Below, piece after piece: positions 53,763-64,000 of a stretch of 64,000 nt of DNA (position 1 is the stretch's first letter; every line of letters starts with the position of its first letter). This DNA comes from Lithospermum erythrorhizon. Lineage: Eukaryota; Streptophyta; Magnoliopsida; Boraginales; Boraginaceae. The stretch lies in the NCBI GenBank assembly GCA_019722365.1, contig JADFUC010001145.1, positions 310,001 through 374,000 on the forward strand, written 5' to 3'. A program made the translations under genes and the position numbers. The notes beneath the pieces are model-generated. The model had not been told where the DNA came from. It made no database searches and worked only from the letters and a program-made list of their open reading frames with translations.

Positions 53763-55608
53763 GATTACATTTACTAAATTTGTTTATAGATAGTATTCGT
53801 AAGTTAAGTTCATTGCATGCAGTGTCATATCTTATGGTATGATGGTGCCACTACTTTCATCCATTGTCAAATACCCAAATGTTATGTTGTAAACTCATAA
53901 TCCTTTTATTTATGCCGGATGGTCATTATATACATTCAATACGATTATTTTACATGATTTTACCAAGAAATTGTTTGATAAAACCATTCTTTTTCTTATC
54001 TGTTGTTGAGCTTTCAATCACATTTGTTCAATTCATGCTAGAGCATACAAATCGTCGGATGTACGCTTATCAAATTTTTTCAGTCTTTTTTTTTTTGAAT
54101 TATCATTCATAAAATATAGAATTACTACAGATACAATTAAATAAGTATATATTTTTACATCAGTTCAAATGATAATTAATATTCATTCATAAAATGTAGA
54201 ATTACTAAGATAGAAGTTTTTTTTTGGGGAATTAGAAAAAAAAGAGACGTGTGAGAGATGGGAAGTTTTTTCCCACATTTTTTCAGTCTTGATAGTTGAG
54301 AGTATGTAATAAGCCCATAACCACTATTTTTTGAGTATGGGTAAACCTCGACCAAGAAAATGTTGGTAGGAAAATTCGAATCCATGACCTCACGGTCACA
54401 AGCTCACATACTCCACTAACTTGACCACCCTTGTGGGTAAAAGAAGAAAAGAAATAAAATTAATGTTTTCACCTAAAATACGACTCAATTCATCAATTTT
54501 AATTAGGTGGTTTTCTACTTTTTTAAAAACTAGTAATAAAGGACGTACGTTGTACGCGGTATTTTTTGTTGCACATGATTTATTTGGTATAATTATAAAT
54601 AGAAACAAAAAATGGTAGTCAAGAATATCATTTCCTTAAAATTATGAAATTATGAAATTATCTAAAAATTCAATTGTCATAATCAAATAATCATAACTCC
54701 CCATTCTTTATTTTTTTTTGTTTTATATGAAAGTTGATAGATTCACTACATCGTCATCTTTATTAAGAATAATTAGTCTTATCTTCGCCGTCGATTCTTT
54801 GCTGGTCAACCTTTTTTTTCTCTTTGGTGTATCTTATTTCTCTCTCTTCTATATTAGTTTGAGTTTTACTTTATCTAAAGGAATTTCCATGCTTTAGTTC
54901 TTTTGGTAGTATTATATCTTTCTCTTCATGTATCTTGTTATAATTACATTTTTTAGCAACTCCATTTCTTCGACAATATTGTATTATACTTATAAGATAA
55001 ATTTGAACCGATATTTTCCTATAAAGTAAATTTGATAACATCATTGTTATATTATGTTATATTGTATTATATAATATTAACCATAACTATACAATTAATA
55101 TAATGAATTAAAAAGTTAAAATATATGAATAGGAAAGAAAAAATTAATAAAGTTTCATAATTATAACAAAAAAAATAAAGTTGGTACCATTAACAAATTA
55201 GTATGCTAACCTTTCATTTGTTAGTCAAAATCTCAAAAAGTAACAATAACAAAAGAAGAATATAAACTAACAAATTATCAAATTAATCATCTATTAACAA
55301 ATGGAGACAGATGCTTAATAATTGGATTAGTAGCATTATATTACAATTATCTATATTGTAATTTCTTTTGGTAAGAATTTCAATATGAAATCTTTCTAAA
55401 TTTTTTATCTGATTAGTTAACTTTTGGAAAAATTGATTATTACTAACTTATATTTATAGCTTTATATTTTCTTAGGTATTAGCTAATAAATCTCATTTAA
55501 TTTATTTGTGTCCTTTACTTTTTTTGGATAACGCTATGATTTTACTCATGAAAGTAGTAAGGAAAATCAACTAAAAGTAACAAATATGAAAAAAATTGAT
55601 TTGAATAT
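53763..55608. other. intergenic downstream of the prenyltransferase gene
   Basis: AT-rich. ATTCATAAAATATAGAATTA and a near-copy occur at about 54106 and 54184. A SINE-like unit lies at 54212-54437. No gene supported. Confidence 0.5.
54212..54437 (-). mobile_element. tRNA-derived SINE-like unit
   Basis: On the minus strand it starts CCCACAAGGGTGGTCAAGTT (A-box-like GGTGGTCAAGTTAGTGGAG), then GGTCATGGATTCGAATTTTC (B-box-like), and ends about 200 bases on in a run of nine A. Limits approximate; TSD not clear. Confidence 0.7.
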
Positions 55609-56389
55609 TATAACGCCCGCCAATTTCACGGGTAGGTACATTATTAATTTGATGGAGTGACCTCATAAACTGCCCAGTCGAGCAAGCAACAATGAAATTG
55701 CATAGGATGAGCTTCCGAAAAGAAGATGCATCTTGGTGGTATGAAGTACCCGATCAAATCATAGCAAACATATCACACACATCTTTCAGATTAGAATTAT
55801 TACAAGCGATTCTGAGGTGGCTCCTCTGACTTCAAGAGGTGGCTCCCGCCCTCGGCGTAGCACTTTGCGCCGCATAGCACTTAATTCTCCGCAGTTAGGA
55901 CGGTTTCACTCACGATACCATTTGTAACGCCCGGCTCACGGATCGATGCTATTAGATTTGATGGATTGGCGCCATGGCCAGCGCGCGGGTCTTTCAGCAC
56001 CGAGGCGGAACTTGTCCTTTCAATCCTTCCTCTCCATAGTGATCATACACTGCCTTCTTCTGTGTAACTTTTTTCGGTTTCAAAACGAAGCATTTATCAG
56101 TTATGTATGTGTAGATGGGGGCTATAAATCTTTTGAGTAGATAGTAATTTAAATGGGAAAGGATATAAATTGATATTGAATAAAGTTGATCTTTTTTCGG
56201 TTTCAAGTCAGCGCGATGACCCCATCGATGTGCCAATGATTCTCTTCTTTACTTAGTCGATCGCATAATATATTTTTGCCATGCATAGTTGTAGAATTTC
56301 TACTACAGTCGTGTGGAGCATCATGTTTACTAAATCACAAATTAGCAATGAGCAGGTGTCGGTCCGACGCTCCGGGGCTGGGTGTTACA
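55609..56389 (-). mobile_element. truncated LTR retrotransposon, TRIM-like
   Basis: On the minus strand a 467-base LTR (56389-55923) begins TGTAACACCC and ends GGGCGTTACA. Two bases later comes TGGTATCGTGAG, a primer-binding-site-like sequence. About 220 bases of non-coding DNA follow. A second, truncated LTR end (GGGCGTTATA) lies at about 55690-55609, sharing CACGG and TTTGATGGA with the first. No proteins encoded. Confidence 0.7.
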
Positions 56390-57790
56390 AATATATTTAC
56401 CACTTAATTATCCTTTTCGTTTCGATCTTTACAAGTTGGGCTCATCTTCAATGTGGTTGCATGGTAGTTTGGATTTAAATTTGTCCTGTTTTGTCAATAT
56501 TATAATTATACATATATTTCGAAGTTCATTATTTAATATTCGAATTAATTTACATTCAAAATAGTGTTATATGTATACGTTATTTACTACAGTAATCTAC
56601 CATGTTCATTCTCGATGTTATAATTACTGTTTGCTTGCCAAGTTCATATTTTAAAACTTATGTTTCATCAATTGCATAATTGTTCTATAGAATTACTTTC
56701 ATAGCCTCTAACATGTGATGGGTAGATAAATTTTGGTGGCTCAATAAATTATTGATATATTATCGAATTTTTAAACTCAAATATTTTTATATAAGTAGTA
56801 TAATATTTGAAGAAAATATATAAATAGCTAGTATTATCTAATTTATTCTTAATATATTTATTGTGATTCAAGTTAACTCAAAATAATATGTTAATTTTAT
56901 ATTAAATTTGATAAATTTTGGAGGATATGGAGGGAATATTGATAAAAAGAAAACAGTAAATATTAACTATCTTGGTTTAGCTATATCTTGCTAGAATTGA
57001 GTTGGTATGGTAAGGTAATTATGATAGATGTATGTTGTATGCAAATTTGATCATGTTGGTAAATTTTACTTGTAAGTAATCAAATGATAGGCTGAAATTC
57101 GCTGAAAAGTTTTCTTAAGCCAAATGTAGAGAATGGAGTATATTCATTTGTTTACTTGCACTGCAGTGGATATTGAAATCAAGGGTAGATGGGCGAGTAT
57201 CTCTAATTCTTCAGATGGAGATTTTGAGGATTTAGTTTTATGTTTTTAGTATAACAAAAAGTGTGTGAAGCCTCCTTATACTTGATCATAGAGATTTACA
57301 TGCGGAATTCTACGGATGAAGTAAATCGCGGGATGTCTTATCAAGCGGTGAGGGACTTGAGTTTTCCTTTAAACCACTTGATACGAGATTAAAACCGACT
57401 ACGTGACTCGAACCCACACAAGTAATTATTGAAATCAAGGGTACATGGGCTAGGGTGCTGGTGCATGGAGGACCAGTTGTCCATTTTAATTTTTCGAATT
57501 ATTTTTATTTTATTGAGCATTTTCCCAAAAAGTATAATTATTCTTTTAAAAATTATGTTGTTTGCCGGCCCAATTTTTTTTTATATATTTTCTTATAAGT
57601 ATGGTATCAAGTAATCTGTTCTCCTTATAAAAAAAATTTGGTTCCGCTACTGACTAAAATGGTGGCATTTGAAATTACTAATTACACTAGATATTGAAAA
57701 TATATTCATGTAATGTTTGTCGTGGTGTGATGTAATTTGGGGCATACACATTTTCTAAAATTCCAGGACCTATAATAGTGAGTAGTGATC
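56390..57790. other. intergenic with one flanked insertion
   Basis: No gene. A 25-base near-direct repeat ATTGAAATCAAGGGTAGATG/GGCGAG occurs at about 57172 and 57428 around a 230-base segment that contains GGGTTCGAGTCAC on the minus strand. Confidence 0.5.
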
Positions 57791-58411
57791 ATAAAAAGTA
57801 GGGTGCGATCGGACCCGGTTTTACGAGTTTTTTGTGCAGAAGCAATACGTAACCGGTTTTTTTACAGTTTGGGGCATGAGGTAAAAATCCGATCCGGTTT
57901 ACTAAATTCCGGTTCGGACCAATTTTCCTGTTCTGGACCGGATTTTTACTAATTATAATTTCACTAATTTCGATATAAACAAATTAAAACTACTGGACAA
58001 ATTATAATTTTACAAATTTCGAAATAAACAAATTATATTATGAACATATTAAACTTTAAAATATTATAATAAACATATTATTATTAAATTGAACAAATTA
58101 CTAAAATTCCTAAAATTATTAAAGCTACTTCAAATAATCATATTACTAAAATTCGAAAACTTATTAAAATTCGAAAAATTATAACTAAAATAACATAAAC
58201 ATATTATTAAAGCTACTTCAAATAATCAAAAGTGAAAAATTAAATTTTGAAATCTATCAATATTTTATGATGAGATTTGAAACTTTAGACTGGAGAGAAA
58301 TTGAAGGGAAGACACGGATATAATTGAGAGAGAGGGGGGGAGGAGATACATATTTTTGAGGGGTGGCTGTGGAGAATGTGGGATGCGGGTAGGGTTTTGG
58401 TATATGTATTA

Positions 58412-58797
58412 CTACATCCATTTCAAATTAATTGAATTTACTGGCTTTTGAATCTGATTTTAATTATCAATTCTTTTATACGTAGCTATAAAAATTACAA
58501 AAAAATAATATTATGAAAATATTTTTAAAAACAAATCTAATGTTATCAATTTTATATTTTTTTTAATTAGTGAATACTCCCTTCATCCCATAATTTAAGT
58601 CCCATTTGACTTTGCACACAAATTAAGAAAATTTCAAATTTCTCTTCTCAGATTTAGTCAAAATGTGAATGTATTTTGAGATTTCCCAAAATGGCAAAAA
58701 CTGTCCTCAATTATGGGATGGAGGGAGTAATAAGTAATTTGTAGTCAAAACCTTGATACGAAATTCCAAAATGTCAATTAATTTGAAATGGATTGAG
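58412..58797. mobile_element. Stowaway-like MITE (outer)
   Basis: Inverted ends CTACATCCATTTCAAATTAA and, reversed, TTAATTTGAAATGGATTGAG, flanked by TA on each side (58410-58411 and 58798-58799). Contains a second MITE. Confidence 0.8.
58577..58727. mobile_element. Stowaway-like MITE (inner), 151 bases
   Basis: Inverted ends CTCCCTTCATCCCATAATT and AATTATGGGATGGAGGGAG with TA on both sides (58575-58576, 58728-58729). It sits inside the MITE at 58412-58797. Confidence 0.9.
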
Positions 58798-58990
58798 TAC
58801 CTTTTAAAAAAGAACATATTTAATATAACCGGACCGGACCGATTATAATCCGAGACTTTTGAATCACAGAGCCGGATCGGTCCGGATTTTATTTTGGAAT
58901 GCAAAAAAGCCGGATACGAGGTAGGACCAATTTTAATATCAGAAGAAAAAAACCGGCGAATACGTACCCGGTCACAGTTTAAAGTCATTG

Positions 58991-59525
58991 ATCCCCGGGA
59001 GGCGATAGAAATATCTTCACTTTCAAGACCATCTCCAATAGGAATGGTCGTCTCTAAATATTTCATCTTGCGTCGCATTATTACTCTTCCGTATCGTCAA
59101 ATATCTTCGTAATATTTTGTACTCTCTGATAGAAGATATTTCAAAAATTAATCCTTTATCACCACAGCTAGCATTCGTTTCTGCTTCCATCGTATCATTA
59201 ACATATTATTTCATTTTTCTTTTAATGAGAAAGAGAGAAAATGGGAAAAAATTTGGTGTCAAATTAATGGCTTAGTCTGTTATAGATCTTGAAAAATAAA
59301 AATATTTGTGTAAAAAAAATTAAATTCGATGAAATAATATGTCAAAAATATCAATTAAATTGGAAGATAAAAGTAAAAGTTGAATGGTCCTACCAGGGAA
59401 ACGTGTCTTGTTGTGATTGGGTGCTTTATTTTTTTGTCATAATAATGTGAGAATTATTGAATAATTCTTTTAAAATTGAGCACAAAGATTTATCTATCAA
59501 ATATACTAGACAAATACCCCTCTAA
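58991..59525. other. intergenic, AT-rich
   Basis: No gene or repeat recognised. Confidence 0.5.
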
Positions 59526-59539
59526 ATATTTGCTATTAG

Positions 59540-59810
59540 AGGTGTTACAGTACGATCGTCACCAGCCGGATGCTCGGGTGGCTGCGGTGCCTGCCATCGG
59601 CGTGGGTTCGATCACAGCGGCCCGGCAACAATTGTTGAATCGAGTCGTGCCTCGGTCATTAACGAGATTCTGCAGGCACTATTTGGGCGGCTGCGTATGG
59701 ATGGCTACGGACCCACGTCTGAGGCACATCTCGAATATGCTCGCGTTGGTGATGAATTTGCTTAGTGCGGGCGTCACGGCGTTGAAGCGTATCAACGTTT
59801 TTATTAGAGT
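59540..59810 (+). mobile_element. GC-rich SINE-like island
   Basis: A sharply GC-richer stretch in AT-rich DNA. Its first 75 bases look tRNA-like: GGATGCTCGGGTGGCTGCGG (A-box-like), then GTGGGTTCGATCACAG (B-box-like) about 25 bases on. The remainder is unexplained; frames through it are open but match nothing I know. Confidence 0.45.
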
Positions 59811-60392
59811 GTTCTAAGTCCCATTCAAATTGACGCATTTATTGATTAGACAAGGACCACAATTTCATGATTTTCATCCAATAAAAATTAGCCACGCTCT
59901 TGTAAATGGCGTTAACTCTCAAACTTGAATACGATAATCACGCTTTGTGAATCTCAATTTCCTCTCTTTTGTCTTCATCCGTAATCTCAGGCTCATCTAA
60001 CAAGTCGGTCGACGTGGATACTCACTTTCGCCTTAATTAGAGGAGGACCTCTCTAATTTGCATGCTTGTTATGCTCAAAAATCAAAATCAATTTATAATC
60101 TTCTTTATTTCCACTCAATGCTACTCTTTTTCTTTGATTATATTGGGTTTATGCCGCAAAGTGTTATTTAAAGATGATTAAGTGGGATTTCTCATTAACC
60201 CCATGTTATATTATTTTGGTTAAAATTGAAACATTTTACTTTGACCGAACATAACACAAGATTCTCAGTTTAAGATGAAGGTGTAGTTCGATATACTTCT
60301 TATTTTTTCCTAGTAGAAAGTCGAAACTTTGGATTCAGGGCACTATAACACGTTTCAAGCTTCGAATTAAATATGTTAATTTCTACATATCA
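59811..60392. other. intergenic
   Basis: No gene recognised. Confidence 0.5.
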
Positions 60393-61445
60393 AGGGGTAT
60401 TTGTTAAACTTATTAAGCACTTAAACTTAATTAATTCAATACTTAATTTATTAAGCTTATTTATTAATGAATTATTTTAAGTATTTAATAAATTAAGTAC
60501 TTATCAAAATCTTTAACAAAAATTAAGTTAAAATTCCTAGCTTATTTTTTACCTCTTAATCAAATAATCTCACAATTCTCCTCTTACCCAATTCTAACCC
60601 TAAAAGAAAATAACATCTTCTCATTTCTTCACCTTACATATTCTTCTTCTTCAATTTATCACATGTTAATAATTTTTATCCCTTTCTCTATTCAATTTAT
60701 AATACTCGGATGTGTTATTTTTAATTTAATTCTTTGTATTTTATTCAATATATTGTATTATTAATATGAAGAGTCAATTATTTTATGCGTTGTTTTTTGT
60801 TAATTCTTTGTATTTTCCATTTAGTCTTTTTGTATTTTATTGATGTATTGTTAATACTCGAATTTGCTATCTGTTAACTAGAGGAGCAGTGATTGACTTT
60901 TTCGACATATTATTTTTGGTAGCTATTTGTCATATTAACATTGTGTAATTGAGATGACGTTGATTGAGTACGATTTGGTGTCTTATATGTTGTGGTTATA
61001 TTAGGTGACTTCTAATTTTAGTAAATTAATTGAAGAATTTCTGACTATTATCCAATTTTTTAAATTGTAATAATGCTTGATCAATTTGATGAATTATATA
61101 TATATTTTTTATAAATTTTAAATATTTATTTAATGATATTTATATTTGTATTTATTTAATCAAATTATTATATATTTGCTCTACTATTTATAATCTAATT
61201 AATAAGATTTATTATTTAATTATCTATTATAATATTATTTATTTAATATATGATTTATATAAGTAAATGGTATCTTGAGGGGCAAAGTTGTCAAAATAAC
61301 TCAATTTAAGTATTTTTTTCAAACTCTTATCAATGACTTAAATATTTTTAAATTATTCAGTCGGTCATAATTTAGATTCGATGTCGGTTTGATCATTCAA
61401 TTTTCAAACTTCAGTTTTCAATTTTTAGATTTAACAAATACCCCT
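60393..61445. mobile_element. 1.05-kb TIR element (hAT or PIF/Harbinger-like MITE)
   Basis: Perfect 16-base inverted ends AGGGGTATTTGTTAAA (60393-60408) and TTTAACAAATACCCCT (61430-61445). The interior is very AT-rich with no transposase. The GGGGTATTTGTT end resembles hAT and PIF MITEs; I see no clean target-site duplication, so the superfamily is open. Confidence 0.7.
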
Positions 61446-61715
61446 AGTCTAGTTTATTCGACTTAACAATTATTCAATTTGTTTATACCATTTTCACTAA
61501 ATAAACTCATTTATGTCACATTCTATATATAGGTGAAACAACAAGACGAAATTATACATAACACGTGTGAACTATAGATAATAAAATCATGATACACTAT
61601 TTTAGTTCTCGAACACAACTCATTTGATAAGAAGGTAAAAGGAAAAAACCGGCCTTTACCATCAGTATTTGTTCAACTTTTGGGTGAAACATTCATCGGG
61701 TTGAATCTCGAGTGA

Positions 61716-61930
61716 ATTTTTTTTTTTTTTTTACTTGGGTGAGGAAATTAGATTCTTCTTTGAGTGCAGCGTCGTCTGCCAGCCAGCGTAAATGTCATCT
61801 TTAAGCCCGAGAGTGTGGCCATTTCCAGCCAAAAAGTGTTGGTAGAGAATCGAACTCATGAGCTTTCGTCCCTTGGCTTCGCTCTTCTGTCGAAACGTGC
61901 TCTTACGGATTTTGTGATTTATCTTTTTCA
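61716..61930 (-). mobile_element. SINE-like unit with poly(A)
   Basis: On the minus strand: CATGAGTTCGATTCTCTACC (B-box-like) and a tail ending in about 15 A residues (plus-strand poly-T near 61717-61731). The A box is weak. Limits approximate. Confidence 0.55.
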
Positions 61931-62218
61931 TATTGCTGGAGGACAGGGATGATAGAAGGTACACCACTTAAATTGAATGTTTCAAACTACAGTATATTAC
62001 CCTAAATATTGAAATGTTATGATCTATTCTCTAATACCAATACACCATAATGGCATATTCATACAGATTTACAGGTTTCAACTAGAAAAAAGGAACCCTG
62101 TCTCCTTGCCTTAATTGCTCTCCACCCACCCATGAAAACACTACATTCACCCCCTCCCCCTGTCGGTGCAAGCAACCACCATGAATGCAAAGTTTCAACT
62201 TTCTACTAATCCACTATT
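61931..62218. other. promoter side of the GT47 gene
   Basis: Short upstream region with C-rich patches (CACCCCCTCCCCC near 62149). No other feature recognised. Confidence 0.4.
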
Positions 62219-63949
62219 ATGACATTCCCAAAGTCTCTTCCTTTTTCTCTTTATCTCTCACTCTCAAAACATACCCAATTCCCAAACTTCAACATGCTTC
62301 AGTCTTCCTACTCTCATACACCAACTGAAACCTTAAAGAAACCAAAACCCAAAACCTTTTTAGACCACCTCAAACAATCTTACAACTCCCTCCAAACCCA
62401 TGTCTCAATCCACCCTAGATTTTATCTCTTCACTTCCTTCTTCTTCATCCAACTCATAGTGTTCTACCTCACAAGAACAACACCTCTTTCAATCTCCTTC
62501 TCCTTCACCACCATCACCCACCCCTCCACCACCCCTCACGACGACGTAGTTGAACTACAACCCATTTTCGATAATGATCCTCAATGTCCATCTGGCAGAG
62601 TATATGTTTATGACATGCCATCATTGTTCAATAAAGATTTAGTATTGACAACATGTGACGATCTTGATCCTTGGAAATGGCAATGTGGTATTGTTTCCAA
62701 TCATGGGTTTGGGAAGCCGGCAACTGAGCTCGTCGGAATCATCCCGGAAAGCCTTTCTCCGGCGTGGTACAGAACCAATCAATTTTCATTGGAACCCATA
62801 TTTCACCACCGTATGATGAAGCATAAATGCAGGTAGTGGTGGAACTAAAGGGGCGCATGAGCTAGTTACTTCGATTTTTTTTATCGAAGATTATAATTCT
62901 ATTATTTATTTTGTAAAATAATATTGTGTTCACCCCTATGTTATTATATTTTTATTATTTGTTTGGTTATTATATAAAAATCCTGGTTTCGTCGATGCAG
63001 GACTCTTGAGCCAGAATCTGCTACAGCTTACTACATACCATTCTACGCAGGACTTGCAGTTGGAAAGTATTTATGGATCAATGATACTGCAAAGAGAGAT
63101 TATCTAGGAAATGAAATGCTAAAGTGGGTTCAAAACCAAATATATTTCAAGAAATTAAACGGATCAGATCATTTCATTACATTAGGCCGCATTACATGGG
63201 ATTTCAGGAGGCTAAAGGATCCAGAGCAGAAATGGGGTTCAAGCTTACTCAACATGCCATTGATGCAGAGTATCACAAGGTTCACTATTGAGAAATCTGC
63301 CACGGAGTATGAAGACATTGGTGTACCTTACCCTACTGGATTCCACCCACAAAGCCTAAACCAACTTCAAGAATGGCAAAACTTTGTACGTTCACAAAAT
63401 AGGACAAGTTTGTTCACGTTTATCGGAGCGACAAGGGGAGAAATCGAGGTTGATTTGAGGTCATATTTATTGAGTTATTGTTATAACGAGTCGAGTTCGT
63501 GCAGAGTGGTCGATTGTGGCGTCGTTTCGTGCTCTAACGGGTCGTTGGAGATTTTGCCAGCTTTGTTAGGTTCGGACTTTTGTTTGCAACCCAAAGGTGA
63601 TAGTTACACGAGGAGGTCGGTTTTTGATTGTATGTTGGCCGGTTCGATTCCGGTTTTTTTCTGGAGGCGGACGGCTTATGATCAATATGAATGGTATTTG
63701 CCTGGTGAACCGGAGAGTTACTCTGTTTTTATAAGCCATGAAGATGTGAGAAATGGGTTGTCCATAAACAAGATATTGGAGGGATATAGTAGAGAAGAGG
63801 TGAGGAAAATGAGGGAAAAAGTTATAGATATTATTCCAAAGATTATTTATGCATGGAATGGGAAGGGATTAGGGAATGTTAAAGATGCTTTTGATGTTGC
63901 TGTTGAAGGATTCTTGAATAGGATCAGTTTGGAAAAAGAATGGATCTAA
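62219..63949 (+). CDS. GT47 xyloglucan galactosyltransferase (MUR3/XLT2-like)
   Basis: Exons 62219-62832 and 63001-63949. From the Met at 62294 (MLQSSYSH) the protein is 495 aa; the upstream in-frame Met at 62219 would add 25 hydrophobic/basic residues. I favour 62294 because the type II topology starts well there: a short basic cytosolic tail and a signal anchor (FYLFTSFFFIQLIVFYL), then a Thr/Ser/Pro stem. The exostosin-like GT47 domain follows: GRVYVYDMPSLFNKDL, FSLEPIFHHRMMKHKCR, AYYIPFYAGLAVGKYLW, HFITLGRITWDFRR, DIGVPYPTGFHP, LFTFIGATRG, FCLQPKGDSYTRRSVFDCML and AGSIPVFFW. These Golgi enzymes add galactose to xyloglucan side chains in primary-wall synthesis. MUR3 versus XLT2 position specificity cannot be told by eye. 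Confidence 0.93.
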
Positions 63950-63962
63950 TTCTCTTTTTTAT

Positions 63963-64000
63963 TACTCCCTCCATTTGATAGTTATCGTTTTAGCAAAACT
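63963..64000. mobile_element. possible MITE start at window edge
   Basis: TACTCCCTCCATTTGATAGT right after the GT47 stop resembles a Stowaway/Mariner end (CTCCCTCC after TA). The other end is outside the window. Confidence 0.4.

Larger units (their letters stand above)
57797..58990. mobile_element. hAT-like non-autonomous DNA element, host of nested MITEs
   Basis: Both ends are rich in CCGG-containing motifs: GATCGGACCCGGTTTTACGA and ACGTAACCGGTTTTTTT on the left, and, inverted, AAAAAAACCGGCGAATACGT and GGACCGGACCGATT on the right. Such subterminal clusters are common in plant hAT elements. The outer limits and TSD are not clear and no transposase frame is present. Confidence 0.55.

Noticed and set aside
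59476..59817. 113-aa open frame as a protein gene
   Set aside because: It is open because of the GC-rich island, shows no known domain, and the DNA looks SINE-like at its start.

Overview
This window is eukaryotic nuclear DNA from a flowering plant, probably a eudicot. Genes have GT-AG introns, intergenic DNA is AT-rich and full of retrotransposons, MITEs and SINE-like units, and the families are plant ones (PERK kinase, INDETERMINATE DOMAIN factor, NPH3, BTB-TAZ, GT47). An intronless COQ2-type prenyltransferase without an obvious organelle presequence (52842-53762) resembles the p-hydroxybenzoate geranyltransferases (PGT) of shikonin-making Boraginaceae. A boraginaceous source is therefore plausible; that is inference from one gene.

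Layout. 1-2246 (-): 5' part of a PERK receptor kinase, cut by the window edge. 3223-3741 (-): small plastid membrane protein with an internal duplication. 4195-6962 (-): U2AF65-like splicing factor with no visible RS domain and a problematic exon junction. 8213-10417 (+): IDD zinc-finger factor. 10805-11690: dead receptor-kinase copy. 12.5-15.05 kb (-): broken Ty3/gypsy element. 15422-19943 (-): RAD23 ubiquitin receptor. 21376-22662 (-): RBR E3 ligase. 26850-28945 (+): BTB-TAZ protein. 29534-29605 (-): initiator tRNA-Met. 31515-36271 (-): decayed Ty1/copia element with two LTRs. 38810-41347 (+): NPH3/RPT2-like protein. 42058-45461 (-): CK2 alpha with a probable plastid presequence. 47107-49167 (+): class III-like acyl-CoA-binding protein. 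49.2-62 kb: repeat-rich tract holding the PGT/COQ2-like gene, two miniature LTR elements, a stack of nested DNA transposons, a 1-kb TIR element and SINEs. 62219-63949 (+): MUR3/XLT2-type GT47 galactosyltransferase.

These are mostly unrelated housekeeping, signalling and metabolic genes, as usual in a plant chromosome. RAD23 and the RBR ligase both serve ubiquitin signalling, but nothing shows they work together. The most interesting points are the prenyltransferase retrocopy candidate, the U2AF65-like junction inside a 10-base direct repeat, the four-fold repetition of a 5' splice site in the IDD intron, a GC-AG intron in CK2 alpha, SUMO-interaction-like motifs in the RBR ligase, and nested MITEs. 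Exon limits were set by eye from splice signals and reading phase; no transcript evidence was available.
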